Origin: Steromphala cineraria | Lineage: Eukaryota > Mollusca > Gastropoda > Trochida > Trochidae | Length of the DNA: 64,000 bases | Direction: 5' to 3' | NCBI GenBank assembly: GCA_916613615.1 | Contig: OU744726.1 | Span: forward strand, 21,579,515-21,643,514 | In this document: positions 1 to 11,456 of the stretch, one piece after another | Layout of the letters: every line of letters begins with the position of its first letter | How positions within the stretch are numbered: position 1 is the stretch's first letter | The notes under the pieces: model-generated | Database searches by the model: none | What the model saw: only the letters and a program-made list of their open reading frames with translations | Told to the model about the DNA's origin: nothing | Made by a program: the position numbers and the translations under genes

Positions 1-3000
1 TGATATTTCAGTTTCGAAAAAAAGTACTCTAGCGTCACTTCATCACAGTTGCAAAATCCTTTCGATTTGTTATGCCTTTACTCGAATATAGATTGTATTA
101 CGTTTCGGTTGCATTTTTCATATACTGTGATGTGATTATAAAATCTCTCCGGAATAGATATAATTAAAGATTCTTTGTTTGCAATGAAAGGAATCATAAT
201 ACTCCCAATCAAAATTGATTTAGGTCATCTTGCGTAAGTATTTATTTGTTTTGCATTCTCCAACTAATACATTTTGTAAACACTCTTAAATCTATCATGT
301 GTAAGTTAATAACTAAATAATGTTATTAAACACGAGATTAAAGTGCTTTTACTTGTCTATAAGTTATCCTTCTTATATACCACACTGTCACACTACCTTG
401 CTGATGAAGCTGGAATATTGTTCAACGTGGCATTCATTGTAAGATACGAACACTCTTTAATGTGTTGATGTTTTAACATGAATCAATGACTTGGTTTTTG
501 TTCTGGTGTTGTGCAATAAAACTAATCTTTAAATGAATATTTTCGGAGCTTTTCAATTTCAAAGTGTTAGTCTTGTTCTGAATTGTTTCTAATGATATTT
601 CTTATTGTTTTAAAGTTTGTATTGGACATCCTTATGTCTTGTTGATCACATTAATCAACTTAAACAATGAACATCTTTGTACAAGGGGTTTCATAAGAAT
701 TTACATTATACCATCCTACATACCAGGAGAAAGCAATATGCGCAAATGGATGTTTCCATGGAAAGATGAGCTTCGAAACATTTGAGAACACCAACTGGTC
801 AATGGTTGGTCAACATATATTTGTGCTTCTCTGAAATACCTTACGGAAAAGGACTGCCTGAGTCATGAAAAAAGCACAGTGTTAATCATTTCAGAGGTGA
901 CAACAACATTTTCTATTATCTGAATTTGTTTGGTCTTAGAACTGATAACACGGTTTCTTAACATCTGAAAATGTTGGGTTGTAGGATAACGAAGTACATA
1001 AAGAGCACACAGAAAACGCACTTGTCTCACTCAACTCGCTCCTAGAGACAACTTAACGACCCCTCAACAGTTCGAGTGTCCCACCAACCTGGTTACTTTA
1101 TTGAGTTACTGTCATTGCATTTTTGTTAACTTGTTTGAAAAAGGCCAAACAGCCTGCATGGTTAAAATAATATTGATTGGTGCTACAAAAGTTTGGATAG
1201 AGCTAATGAAGCTATAGACACATGTTTTAACATCTGTATAGAATATTCACCTCGTGGTAAAAGTTTTTAGTAATCTAAAGTGAAGTTCTGTTATTGTGTC
1301 CGTTGGTTTATTTACATCTGTTGCCAGAACATGCAGAAAAAAATTAAAAGGTTGAGGCAATACTAGAGATTGAAAATACTCTTATCACCTTTCATAAACA
1401 ATTTTGTTTATTGAACGAAAACATCGGTTGAAAAAATTATCATTATGTTACCTTTTATGTCGATTGAATGTTGAATTATAGGTCCTAGTGGGAAATTGGC
1501 TATCACATGCAACAAAGACTTTATGACAGACAGCTGTTCATAAAACCTTAATTAAGTGCCCTTTTTGTAGTCAAAGCTTGGTATTTGTAAGTTAAATATC
1601 AATGGACGTTGACCCCTGACCGTTTAATCTAAATGCATTTTGAAATCTACCTTCCGTGTGAATGGTACTTTGGAACGTTGTACATACTTATTCAAAACGT
1701 CATGTTAGTTAACAGATTGTAAGTTTATCAACTATTTCTGAAATAGATTTATGCTTGTGTTGGTAGAAATGATTAAACATTATGTTAAGGAAGTTTAAAT
1801 TTTAACAATAAAAATATTATTGCATATAAAAGGATGTCCTAAGGTATAATTTGTCCCTTCATAATAGGTTAAAAATCATAAGAATAACATATGAGATGAT
1901 AATCTCCTCTAAATGTCATTTCATTTTGACTTCACAAGTTTGCTATCACAATTTCCGTCTCACAGAGGTAGCTCAATTCATAAATTCCTACTATAGCAGC
2001 AGAGCTATAGCTCGAGTTACAACTGTGGGTTTTGGAGAGAACGGTTATCACCAGCCATCTGTTTAATCAGAACTGCTGCAGAATTACACAATGTCTCGTC
2101 ACCAGCACCACAGGTATCAATCAGAAACAAATCAACAATGTCCTAACAAATTGTAACATGCCTTCTCCATCTCAGGAATTACATTGTCTCTGAAGTGTCC
2201 ATTGAACAAACGTTGACAATGCACATTGTTCCTCTGAAGGAAATGAAACAGCTCCAATCGATTCTGGCTTAATGAGCTCTTCAGATAATCCTTTCATTTA
2301 AACGGAAAATGCCTGGGGTAATGAATTTCTAATAAAATCCCCAGAAACTAATTTTCACTGATTTTCTTCTTTTCGTGTGCTTTACCTAATTTGCATAAAT
2401 TGCTGGATATTGAAATTACTCTCAAATTTTCCACTTTTCGTTTATTCTTTATCTGGTAGAAGTTATCAAATGGTAAATTGAAATAATATAGGAAAGAACA
2501 GGAAAATGTAGCATTAAACCCTTTACAGGAAATTATAAATTTATGATTTGTTTTATTATCCTCCTTAATAATACACTATATGGATTGTCTTCAAACTGTT
2601 TTGATAGTGGTCCGAGTAGCTTTTTTAAAGGTAATGCAGAAACTGCACTTCATCTAGTAAAGTTTGCCTATTTATATGTCAGAGATTATTAACTGAGGAT
2701 AATCCATTTGGCACTTAGGTTACCATGTGTGTTTGTGAGCCTGCCTGTACATGTAACAGCTTGTGAATGGTAACATTCGTTGGACGTTGTAAATTGATAA
2801 TTTCACAGCATATTATTCAAGTTCCAAGTGTTGAGCTAACACTAGGCTTCTTTTCACATTGTAGCGACCTTCATAATGTGTTTCATTCTACACCTCGTGG
2901 TAATGTGGCCTATATTATAACACAAACTGTACATTGCTTACAGTGACGTGGATAATGCTGATTGAGGCACAAACCAAACATTTTCAGCGGTGTTATTTCA

Positions 3001-3421
3001 TGGAGAACGTGTACTAAACACTTTCAGTTTAGTGCTTCTCGGTTCAGAAGAGGGATATATAAATATAAATGCTAACGTAGTGGTTTATGATCGAACACCA
3101 GACAATTTATATAATATAACTTGGGGAAATTACGGAAGTACGAAGATTTTGTGGCCGATAGTGTAAGATTTGATGCTCGCAGGTAAAATACTAGCATGTA
3201 AGGTTCGCATATCAATGCCTACTCTTGCAAAATAAAAAATTACCTACATAATAACAATTATGAATGACGATTTTATAATTATAGGACTTCAGTTGTCAGT
3301 GTGTGTTACGTTATTTAGACATTGTTTTCAAATACATAAATGTTTGTTTATTTCGATCAGAGTTAAAGACAGAATGCAGAGCTGCTCACAACGGTATAAA
3401 TGACAATGTAAAAAGAAGAGA
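1..3421. other. Noncoding, AT-rich sequence; no gene recognised
   Basis: Both strands are closed by frequent stops, and no open frame here resembles a known domain or has convincing splice sites. I see no terminal repeats, LINE tails or long microsatellites. It is the 3' flank of the GH10-like gene. Confidence 0.5.
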
Positions 3422-3427
3422 TTTATT
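3422..3427 (-). terminator. Candidate polyadenylation signal of the GH10-like gene
   Basis: AATAAA on the minus strand, about 75 bp past the TAG at 3502, is the first canonical hexamer after the stop. Confidence 0.5.
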
Positions 3428-3501
3428 TACATGTAGATCAAAGGTAAACAATATTCTTCCCTTGTATACTATGATACATATCAAGACGAAAGCGCTTTTG
3501 C

Positions 3502-3705
3502 CTACAGATATAGGTTTACATGGACCCTTTCTGACTTCAAAGTAAATTTCCTTTCATGGATGACAAGGCCATCCTTAATCACTGAAAGAGAATAATTTCC
3601 CTTAAAACCACGGATAGTAGTGGTTCCGGTTTGAAGAGGAAGCGTGTTGTCTGTTCGCCATTCCTTCTTCATCAGTTCTCGCCATCGCAAGCCAGCAGCA
3701 TTCGG
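3502..3705 (-). CDS. GH10-like gene, last coding exon and stop
   Basis: This exon encodes residues 502-568: PNAAGLRWRELMKKEWRTD, then TTIRGFKGNYSLSVIKDG and a final strand, ending in TAG. The N-x-A-G-x-R-x-x-x-L-x-x-x-E-W helix closes the GH10 barrel. The RGFKGNY segment is the small beta domain often found after the barrel in animal members. Confidence 0.9.
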   Translation of the reverse strand, partial: PNAAGLRWRELMKKEWRTDNTLPLQTGTTTIRGFKGNYSLSVIKDGLVIHERKFTLKSERVHVNLYL

Positions 3706-6700
3706 CTGAAATACAGGTTCGATTTAAAAATGATATTAGCATTTATATCGCGGCTTTTCAACGTCAAACGATATGCTCAAACATCATAACCCACAGCTGC
3801 TATTAAGCGCTAGTTACGATCACGTAGGTCAGTACATTCATTACCATTATTTTCTATTGTAATAGTGATGTTATGCAACCCAATGAAATTCGAGGATTTC
3901 GAAATGTCATGGTAGAATGTAATAGTGATGTTATGCATATAGAGATAATGAACAAGAGATAATTTCAGTCAGGAAAAAAAGTTCTTTCGTTTGACATGTT
4001 GTAAGAGTATCTCCGATGAAGTCAAGGCTAGAATATTATATATCATATGTTATCTTGTAAATCTAAATAAAAAATTGGAAGACAAAGGCTCTAACAATGA
4101 CGTAGCCATGACCTAACAATTCGATACACAATCAATGAATGAAATAGTTATTGTGCTATTTAAGGCATCGGAAGATGAGAGAATTTTATATGTAAAAAAA
4201 CAAACAGAAATTGTGCCTCTAATCTTCATAAAAATATTTAAAAGAATGTTCTATGTGTTTGTTTTAATACTTTCATTTCATTCTAGATACATAATACAGG
4301 TATAACATATTCGATGCATCATGTTGGCATGTTCAACATTAACACAAACAAACATTAGTACAGACCTGCAGTAACATTTAATGATTATGGAGCAAAGATA
4401 TAAAATAAGTCTTGACTTGGCATCTTTATACATTTATTGAAGTTTATGACAAATATTATATACTATATTATACAATTTATGATGACAAACCGACCAGTTT
4501 TTCATGATTTTAGTTGCAATGTGAGTAACAGGTTAGTTTGTCAACATCTTAAACATTTTATTGTTTAAGTCAACTTGCGTGTTCTTTTAGTTTAAAAAAA
4601 GTGCTACTTGACTGCTGTTATCTTTAGATTTAGATAAGACAAATATAACGTTTAGATCGTTTGGTGACCCTTACCCCTTCATATTATAAGTATGTCCCAT
4701 ATGTTAGTCACCAACAATAAATCATAGAATTTTCATAACAGATACACATGATTATATTGTACAGTATCAGTTTGAGAGATGAGATCGTTCAATGGGAGAA
4801 TTGATGAATGATGCAGCATTGAAACAAGATTTGCTTTGTACCAATATGTGAAGGGAGGCGTAATATCTATTTCTGTCCAATCGTTTTGGACCTCTGAAAT
4901 AGTTTAATCTGTTTACAAGAATGACCTAAAGGTAAGAATAATTCAACAAAATCCATTAAATTACAAAAAAAGGAAAATTATACTATGATATCTTTAAAAC
5001 GTACCTCGGCACTTGGGCCAATTGCGAGAGAAGCATTGGATGCCAATGAATCAATATCCGAGACACACCCGTATAGGAATCCCTCGACCGATGGATGGCT
5101 GAAGAATAGTCTCATGACGTCATCCAATATGGCCGCCTGCTGGTCCTTGTCGTCTGTGTCCACGCAAAACTCGGTTATCAAGAGAGGCAACCCGACAGCA
5201 GCTAGCTCATCAAGACGATACTAAAATGTTGAAAAAACTGCCATTGAATTACACTTGTGATATCAGCCTATTGTTCTCACGCTCCATTATTTTTCATTAA
5301 TGGAGCGCTGTATTTTACCAGTCTAAGTAAACCTAGCCTCATTATTATCCGTTTTACTCCTATACTGAGTCTAAAAAGGTCTAATAGAGGGTCGCGTCAG
5401 CCGACCTTTCTGCGACCTATGACCCTCAAACGTTATACGTGCGAAGGCAGACTATTGTGGCTTGATAAGCTGAGTTCTGATTGGTCAATTCGATACGTGG
5501 GCTGACGCGACCTTCTTCTCGGCATTTCTAGACTCAGTATAGGAGTGAAACGGATAATATTGAGTCTAGGTTTACTTAGACTGGTATTTTACATAAGGAT
5601 TTTCTCTTTATATTTCGATTTTTTAAATGCAGTATTAAAAGTTTTTGCTTTTGAATAGGCTTTATGTTGAGTGTAATGTAAGTCGGTTAATATCCTCGTA
5701 ACTCTCCATTCTAAAAAATAATGAGCTTCCGGTCCTGGGGCCCTCGGCTCCATTATTTATTAGAATATGAGAGTTACTCGGACGTCATCCTATACTTAAT
5801 TTCTTGTCAAAATGTACAATTTAAAGATAATGTAGAACAATATTGAATACACTATTATTTATCATAAAGACACAACTACTGTGTTTACTTTGTATTGCAT
5901 TTTTTTCTAATTATTTAAAAATCATGTGTATAACCTTGATAAGAGTTAGGTCAACAGACGGGTTAAAGTGTCCTTTTATACCAAGTCCATAGAGGGAAAG
6001 AAAAGGTGTGTCCTTATAACGTTGCCCCTGACTACGGTATGCCTGAAAACATCAAGATATTGCAAACGTTAAAAGCTTCGTTACTGATCAAATACGAATA
6101 ATAATTATGATAGAAATAATATATTAAAGTCACAAGTCATGGAATCAAACTATATAAGAAAGAAAAAACAAGATAAATAGTGACCAGCATTTGATAATTC
6201 TAATTTATAGTATTTATCACCTAGTCTATAAACCAATATTGTTTTTTTCATTTATTTACTTATCATAATATTATTCATAACTGTAACTTAAAATTTGCCC
6301 CACTTCTATAGTAAAGATACACGTGAATTATTTTGTTATTCCTATTTTAACAGAAAACTACACTCATAGTCATTGGTGATATACGATCTTTGTTTCAAAC
6401 CTGTGTCATATAACCACTGCTTAGAACATCATAGTCGTTCAGAAAGAGTTTCAGGTTAGGGTTTTTAGCTATCACCCATCTCAATATGTCCATTGTTAGA
6501 TTGACTTCTCCTGTCCTCTGTTCAAATAGTTGCGAATGTAGATTAGCATAGTTTGCATCCCAGGATCCAATCCTAAAACCAAAAGTTCAACAAATCTCAA
6601 TTATAATCATAATTTTCGTGTATTTCAAGAAATTCTGTTTTAGGATGATATCAATGGTTTTGAAAAAAAACCCGATAATGACAACATAAGATAAGGCAAC

Positions 6701-9700
6701 ATATGAAGATGAATCGAGGTTTTAAATTTCTTTCGGTAAAATTCAAATTTTGAGTTGAGGGCTACAGAGGGTATGTCAAAATCATATTAACACAGATAAT
6801 TTATGAATGTTGAGACAAATGTAAGGAATAAATTCTTAAGATGAAAGTAACAATTTTCATTGACTTTTCTTACCTTTTCATTAAAAAGAAATTTCCATTA
6901 AATGCATAAACATCATTGCAATTCAATTCATAATCGGACACATATGATCAGTTAGTTGTCGCTATGAAATAGACCTAATCAAAACCGCGTATAAAAACTA
7001 ATAACACATTAAAAGTTAGATTGACAATCGACATAATCACAAACCTATCGCCTATTAAAGCCATTATGTCGTTTACACGATTCTTCATAACTTCAACCAA
7101 AGCCTCATTTTCTAAGTCGTTGACCCATAATGGTGATCTTTTCTTATCTCCCGAAAACAAACTTTGACCAAAGACCTTGATACTGAAACAAATATAGAAA
7201 ATATTCAATCGAAATTGCGTTAAATGTGTATATAAATGTAAACATATTTCACAGCTTTAACAGAACCAAACTTGTTCGTAATTTACTTAGATCATGTATT
7301 CATTTTTATTACAAGATAAATATTAATATCATAAGTTACATATATATATATAAGTTGATTATTATAAAAGATCTACGATTCCTTACTCAAAAATTTTGAT
7401 TCATGAATACGTTATGGACCTGAAATAAAAGGAAATCTCTGAACACTTACATGTGCATATTTGCAAAATTCTGACTACGTCTTTTTGATGAAAATATTTA
7501 TTCAAAGGCTATGTTATGAATGCACATACATGTAGATACTAACCCATAATCATCTAGAGCATCAAGGACTGCCAACACGTTGTAGTAATTCAACCTTCCC
7601 TAGAAAAATAGCAGTGAAGCTTCAAGACATGGTATTCAACATCCCCCGCCAACTAATGTTTCCATATAGCTCCCAATATTTTCCTACATGGGCTGTAACT
7701 CATACGACTCATTTTTGAAGTCCATGAAGGTTTTGATATCATGAAGACACAAAGCAAATGTGGTTATCCTATCTTATATAGTTGCTGAGAAAAGGTGTTC
7801 CTCTGTTAATCTCTGTCTTTGTCTCCTACACTGTCTTAACATATTATAGTTTGAAGAATGGAAACCTCTTAGCCATTTGGTTCCAAGAGTGTTTTCAGGA
7901 TAACATAGAAGATGGCGATTTTAAAGACACAATTGGTTCCCAACATGACCATTTAAGATTGGTTTTCAATATTTATGGTGACGAAGAATAAACACTGAAT
8001 TCTCAACCATAAACTTTCGTGAAATATATATAAACTTTACCTGTTTTGGTTCATTTTCCACCCATTGCAGATCGCTAAACAACGTTGCCCACTCAAAGTT
8101 GTCGTAAAAGAAATCTTGATATTCCTTATAGTTGCTGTCAAACATCTTGATAGAATCTGTAGCTCCTCCGAAAGCAAATAAACTTGTTTCTTGGTGGACC
8201 TATGAATCATTCAAATGCACTTTTACAGATTTTTAACTCAATTTTGCTGATGAACACATCCACTTCTTTTGATCTAAACTCAAATTTGCTGAGATGATTG
8301 GAACACAAATATTACTTTGAGGTATTTTACAAGATGCAAATGAGAAATAATCAAACTACTGAGACAAATTACATCATAAACGAGACAAGGTTATAACAAA
8401 CATTACTTTCACCAGGGGCATCGTGAAACTTTTAATTAACGTTACATCAAATTAAACTCGTATCCATACACACACACTATCAAGTGAATTCTTGTGGGGT
8501 CGTTAAAATTTTATTTATTGTTGTCAAGTTACTTTACAATGTGTTATTAGGAATCATTAGATGGATTTGTCAAGATTAAACACTAAATTGTGTTGATAAG
8601 ATGGAGACTAATGAGCTCCTTGTTTTGACCTGTTTTGACCATCGTACAACCAGGCTTATATAGCGCGGTTATTTTCTATTAATGGGTGTGAACTGTATAG
8701 ATGTTGCCAAACTCTTGAAATCATGGGTCTAAAGAGTGTATGTGAATGGCATGAATGTTTAATTTACCTTTAGTGTGATTCCCACTGGATCTCCGGAAGC
8801 GACCCTGCAATGTTTGATATAGGGGAACTCGAAACAATTATATAAGAACAGGATAACAGCTTAGTTTAACTTATATGAAACATGATTCTTATCTTATACA
8901 CGAATAATTTTAATTCAAGCTTGATATCGCTCATTTGATGAAAATTCTACGAAAAACTCCTAAACGTCTGTTTGGAAACATCCCCATGTTCAGTTCCCAC
9001 AAACCTTTGCGCGACATAAAAATACGCCCCTTTCTATTTATATACTAAAATCCAAAAGAAACATCCCCTCTATATTCGATTCTCGATAGAACACAAAATA
9101 TAACAAAACGTATTTTTTTTTACCTTAACCACTGCATTTTGTGCGTTTAAGTGATGTGTTTCTTCAGATAGTGCCTTGGCATATATAAGAATGGTGTCAT
9201 TTTTTTAATTATCTTTCGTGATTTTTGATGTGTGTGAAAAAACAAAAGGGGACGTTTCTTTTGGATTTTAGTTTAGCAACCTGCCGCTTCGGGAAAGCCG
9301 TTTCGATTTATTATTTCTTATTTCACATATAATGATCTGATTTTTTGTTTTGGTTGTACCTGTTGATTTATGAATATTCAGAGAATACGTTAAAAATACT
9401 TTAAAAATTATCTATATTACTTAAACTCTGCCAATGGGGCTTTAACATGAATTATAATCACTAACATTACATTGTCGTTTATGTTCTCAAGAACACGTTA
9501 TCTTTACACCCACAACGTTTGTATATTGAAATGATTTGTTTTTGTATTTGAAAGTATCTTACATAAAATAAATGTCCCCCTTGCGGATTCTGTCTATCTC
9601 CCTGTCGGCCTCCTGTGCCCAGTTCCAGGGAAGAGGGATGAGCTCCCTGAGGTCAGTCGTGTCCAGCAGATAGTTGACCTCTTGAGAAGTCACTAAGATG

Positions 9701-11456
9701 TACACTCGTATTGCGTCGTATCCTGTAGATAGAAGAGAAAATAAACTTTGATTTTAATACAATTTTTACTTTTACGATTTATGTAAAGTATAGCTATACA
9801 TGAAGTATCACTACTTATAGTCATATAGTCCTTGATCCCGACCAAATATTGGTACCACTTGGGGCAAAGGGAGAATCATATATATAAAACAATAGTTCAA
9901 GGTGTTGTCAACATGTTTTGATGTGATAGCAATGCAGATTCCATAACTTTAAGTGTTTACAGCAATATAAAGTCCATCCCCTTAAGTTCATATCTGTTTA
10001 AGGAAATGTATTCAGTATTCAGAAAATAGTTTCTCTGATGACTTTGTTGTCAAAAATAACAGTTTGACAGATCACCACTAAGTTTTAACTGTATTAAATA
10101 AAACATGTCTGAAATCACCTTTTCACTTGGTAAGTACTTAAATTCCTTATATATTTTCCATAGTTATTCATGTTTTTTTATTCCAATTCCAAAGATTACA
10201 ACAGAAATGCATTTCATTTACAACAGGATTTTGTTTTGTACACTTTTGAAAAGTTGATATCGTTTCTTTTGCCCCTGAGTGTACTTACCCAACCATGTAG
10301 TTTGTATATTTTGTAAATGCAACCATCACTGCAGAACAAGCGTCCACGCGGTCCGTAAACTAACCCCTTCACGTTTTACATATTTACACATTTGAACATC
10401 AATTTAAGTTACTCACCCGAAGCGACTGTGAAATCAGCCCCTATTCTCTGCCATATAAGTGGCTGCATGAAACGTGTTGTGCCTTCTTTGGAATAGGTTG
10501 TATGACCTGCATATAAAACAATGACAACATATATTAACTTCACGAGACATCACAAACTGATCCCTATACATAAAGTTTTGTCACTTGGAATGAATACAGA
10601 CGCATGTTATTCAATTTATGAAAAGTAAAAAGAATACAGAACATTCTCTGATTGTTAACTTATGCGCATTTTCTGAAGACAAAGTTTAGTCACATGGTTG
10701 TACAAATATTCTTTTTCTCTACATGTTCAGGTTCGTATGGAAACATATTGTCTTATAGACTATGATGTAGATCCTTTCAATTAAGAAGAAAACAATTTAA
10801 AGAAATTACGAAATCATAATAATTTAACTGCTGACCATTGCTGGTGTTCTGGTACTGTATCATAATGTCCACTTCAGCCGTTGCTTCACCAAATGGTGTA
10901 TTTAACAGCTTGATGTATGCAGTGAAGGCATAGTTCTTTCCTTCATCCAACACCACATCCTGACCAAGCCCTGACCATGTGTTTTTTCTAAACAATGGAG
11001 TAAATAAAGTTGTTATCATATAGAATCGATGATTTTAAGAAGAGGAATTACTTACCACGTGTTTTCTACTCGAGGTAAAGATTGCGTCTTACACATATAT
11101 TGTATGGATCTGTGTTCGAAAACATTTTAGACATTTCATACGAGTATGTATGAAGCCATTTTAATAGTTTCTTGACAACTTTTTTGTCATAATATTTAAT
11201 TGTTTAGTGTCTTAAATTGGGAGATAAGATTTATGAATTGGATTATGTACCTGTCAGTTACGAGGGCGCTATAGCTTCCAGTGTGACAGTCTGTACTCAG
11301 CGACAATCTCGAGTCTGAATCGTCAAGATTCCAATTGTTCCATCCTTTGGGGTTGGTCAAAGTATCTTCTTCTAGACCGCCGTTGCTTAGCAAGTTGCCA
11401 TAATAGCTGCATTTCCCTTTTCCAACCAGCAGGAACAGAAACGCGAAGACCAACAT
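3502..11456 (-). CDS. Secreted GH10-family protein with CBM4/9-like domain, probable pseudoenzyme (12 coding exons)
   Basis: The coding exons, in transcript order, are 11456-11251, 10987-10829, 10508-10417, 9722-9563, 8804-8768, 8199-8041, 7599-7544, 7182-7045, 6572-6401, 6042-5935, 5220-5005 and 3705-3502. They sum to 1707 nt, or 568 residues plus TAG, with every junction GT-AG and in phase. Residues 1-16 form a signal peptide (MLVFAFLFLLVG...), about 17-160 a CBM4/9-like beta domain, about 219-495 a GH10 barrel and 502-568 a short C-terminal domain. GH10 landmarks are WATLFSDLQW...EPKQ, LFLNDYD, GLGIKGHF and LLITEF. GH10 enzymes hydrolyse beta-1,4-xylan by a retaining mechanism with two glutamates. 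Here the nucleophile Glu446 is kept, but the acid/base position of WDVNNE reads WDANYA (Ala345), RGH reads FGQ (residues 294-296), and the WGFW platform is lost. I infer a secreted glycan-binding protein without normal xylanase activity. The start is the first ATG giving a signal peptide. An upstream TTG in frame is not used. Confidence 0.88.
3856..3938. repeat. Two direct copies of a 20-bp sequence in an intron
   Basis: TGTAATAGTGATGTTATGCA occurs twice, at about 3857 and 3919, in the last intron of the GH10-like gene. Confidence 0.6.
5005..5220 (-). CDS. GH10-like gene, coding exon 11: nucleophile strand
   Basis: This exon encodes residues 430-501: YRLDELAAVGLPLLITEFCV, DDVMRLFFSHPSVEGFLYG, then CVSDIDSLASNASLA. 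LLITEF matches the nucleophile motif, with Glu446 retained. The usual Asp after EF is Cys448. The family motif L-W-G-F-W-D after EG is L-Y-G-C-V-S-D, so both platform tryptophans are gone. Confidence 0.9.
5281..5306. repeat. Short hairpin next to the intronic MITE
   Basis: GCTCCATTA and TAATGGAGC form a 9-bp perfect stem around an 8-base loop, immediately left of the MITE target repeat. Confidence 0.6.
5318..5583. mobile_element. hAT-like MITE with about 95-bp inverted repeats, in an intron
   Basis: The element lies in the intron between coding exons 10 and 11. Its ends read CCAGTCTAAGTAAACCTAG and, inverted, CTAGGTTTACTTAGACTG. The arms continue through ACTCCTATACTGAGTCTA and a GGTCGCGTCAGCC block. 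An 8-bp direct repeat GTATTTTA flanks both ends (5310-5317 and 5584-5591). An 8-bp duplication and CAG...CTG ends are typical of hAT-superfamily elements. No transposase is encoded. Confidence 0.8.
5697..5779. repeat. 83-bp imperfect inverted repeat in an intron
   Basis: CGTAACTCTCCATTCTAA at the left pairs with an inverted copy (TTAGAATATGAGAGTTACTCG) at the right, and an inner ATAATGAGC pairs with GCTCCATTAT. It may be a small foldback element. It shares the GCTCCATTA motif with the hairpin at 5281-5306. Confidence 0.6.
5935..6042 (-). CDS. GH10-like gene, coding exon 10
   Basis: This exon encodes residues 394-429: AYRSQGQRYKDTPFL, then YGLGIKGHFNPSVDLTLIK. GLGIKGHF corresponds to the GH10 strand GIGLQGHF, whose Gln is Lys here and whose His is kept. 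It is 108 nt, phase 0 at both ends. Confidence 0.87.
6401..6572 (-). CDS. GH10-like gene, coding exon 9: lost acid/base site
   Basis: This exon encodes residues 336-393: RIGSWDANYANLHSQLFEQR, a DILRWVIAKNPNLKLF helix, then LNDYDVLSSGY. It aligns with family motifs WDVxNE...LH and LFxNDY. WD, the following Asn, Leu-His and Asn-Asp-Tyr are kept, but the catalytic acid/base Glu is Ala345. Confidence 0.9.
7045..7182 (-). CDS. GH10-like gene, coding exon 8: altered RGH segment
   Basis: This exon encodes residues 290-335: GIKVFGQSLFSGDKKRSPLW, then VNDLENEALVEVMKNRVNDI. It aligns with the GH10 segment G-I-x-V-R-G-H-x-L...W-V. The RGH arginine and histidine, which line subsite -1, are Phe294 and Gln296 here. 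The following helix is well preserved. Confidence 0.87.
7544..7599 (-). CDS. GH10-like gene, coding exon 7
   Basis: This exon encodes residues 272-289: GRLNYYNVLAVLDALDDY, the helix after EPxQG in the GH10 barrel. Junctions are TTCTAG|GGAAGG and TATGG|GTTAGT, leaving phase 2. Confidence 0.85.
8041..8199 (-). CDS. GH10-like gene, coding exon 6: barrel start
   Basis: This exon encodes residues 219-271 and starts the GH10 barrel: VHQETSLFAFGGATDS, then YQDFFYDNFEWATLF and SDLQWVENEPKQ. The family pattern here is F-x-F-G-x-A, F-N-W-A-x-x-E-N-x-x-K-W and EPxxG. The canonical E-N-x-x-K-W is altered to S-D-L-Q-W, so the substrate-contacting Asn/Lys is changed. Confidence 0.88.
8768..8804 (-). CDS. 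GH10-like gene, coding exon 5: 37-nt micro-exon
   Basis: This very short exon (37 nt) encodes VASGDPVGITLK between the linker and the barrel. Phase on both sides is exact (2 bases in, 0 out), and both splice sites are good (TTGCAG|GGTC, AAAG|GTAAAT). Its position between KGDI and the barrel start fits the short beta strand present in other GH10 proteins. Confidence 0.82.
9046..9270. mobile_element. 225-bp MITE with 24-bp terminal inverted repeats, in an intron
   Basis: TAAAATCCAAAAGAAACATC at the left matches the inverted end GACGTTTCTTTTGGATTTTA at the right, with one mismatch over 24 bp. It lies in the 757-bp intron between coding exons 4 and 5. No coding capacity. The superfamily is not clear because I see no convincing target duplication. 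Confidence 0.65.
9563..9722 (-). CDS. GH10-like gene, coding exon 4: CBM-GH10 linker
   Basis: This exon encodes about residues 153-205. It starts with a last CBM strand (YDAIRVYILVTSQEVNYLLD) and continues with an acidic/basic helical linker ending ADREIDRIRKGDIYF. The pattern EADxxIDxIRKGDI occurs just before the barrel in animal GH10 proteins. Junctions are CTACAG|GATACG and TTTAT|GTAAGA. Confidence 0.87.
10417..10508 (-). CDS. GH10-like gene, coding exon 3: CBM end
   Basis: This exon encodes about residues 122-152: SYTTYSKEGTTRFMQPLIWQ, then RIGADFTVASG. That is the W-x-R-I-G-A-D-F-T-V segment typical near the end of CBM4/9 domains. The junctions are GCAG|GTCATAC and TCGG|GTGAGT, a strong donor. 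Confidence 0.86.
10829..10987 (-). CDS. GH10-like gene, coding exon 2: CBM core
   Basis: This exon encodes about residues 69-121, reading KNTWSGLGQDVVL, then a KNYAFTAYIKL strand and AEVDIMIQYQN. The alternating hydrophobic strands fit the jelly-roll of a CBM4/9 module. The acceptor is TTGTTTAG|AAAAAAC. Of the two possible donors, GCA|GTTAAA is chosen because only it keeps the next exon open (joined as NGQQSYTTYSKEG). Confidence 0.87.
11251..11456 (-). CDS. GH10-like gene, coding exon 1: signal peptide and start of CBM
   Basis: This exon encodes residues 1-68 and two bases of codon 69. It holds the hydrophobic leader (residues 1-16) and the CBM opening NLLSNGGLEED, followed by a WNNWN stretch and HTGSYSALVTD, the usual order in CBM4/9 domains attached to animal GH10 proteins. 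The donor is CAG|GTACAT. The exon continues 5' as untranslated sequence to an acceptor after 11492 (TTCTATTCTAG). Confidence 0.88.

Noticed and set aside
4985..5224. Plus-strand open frame of 79 codons
   Set aside because: It is the antisense shadow of GH10-like coding exon 11.
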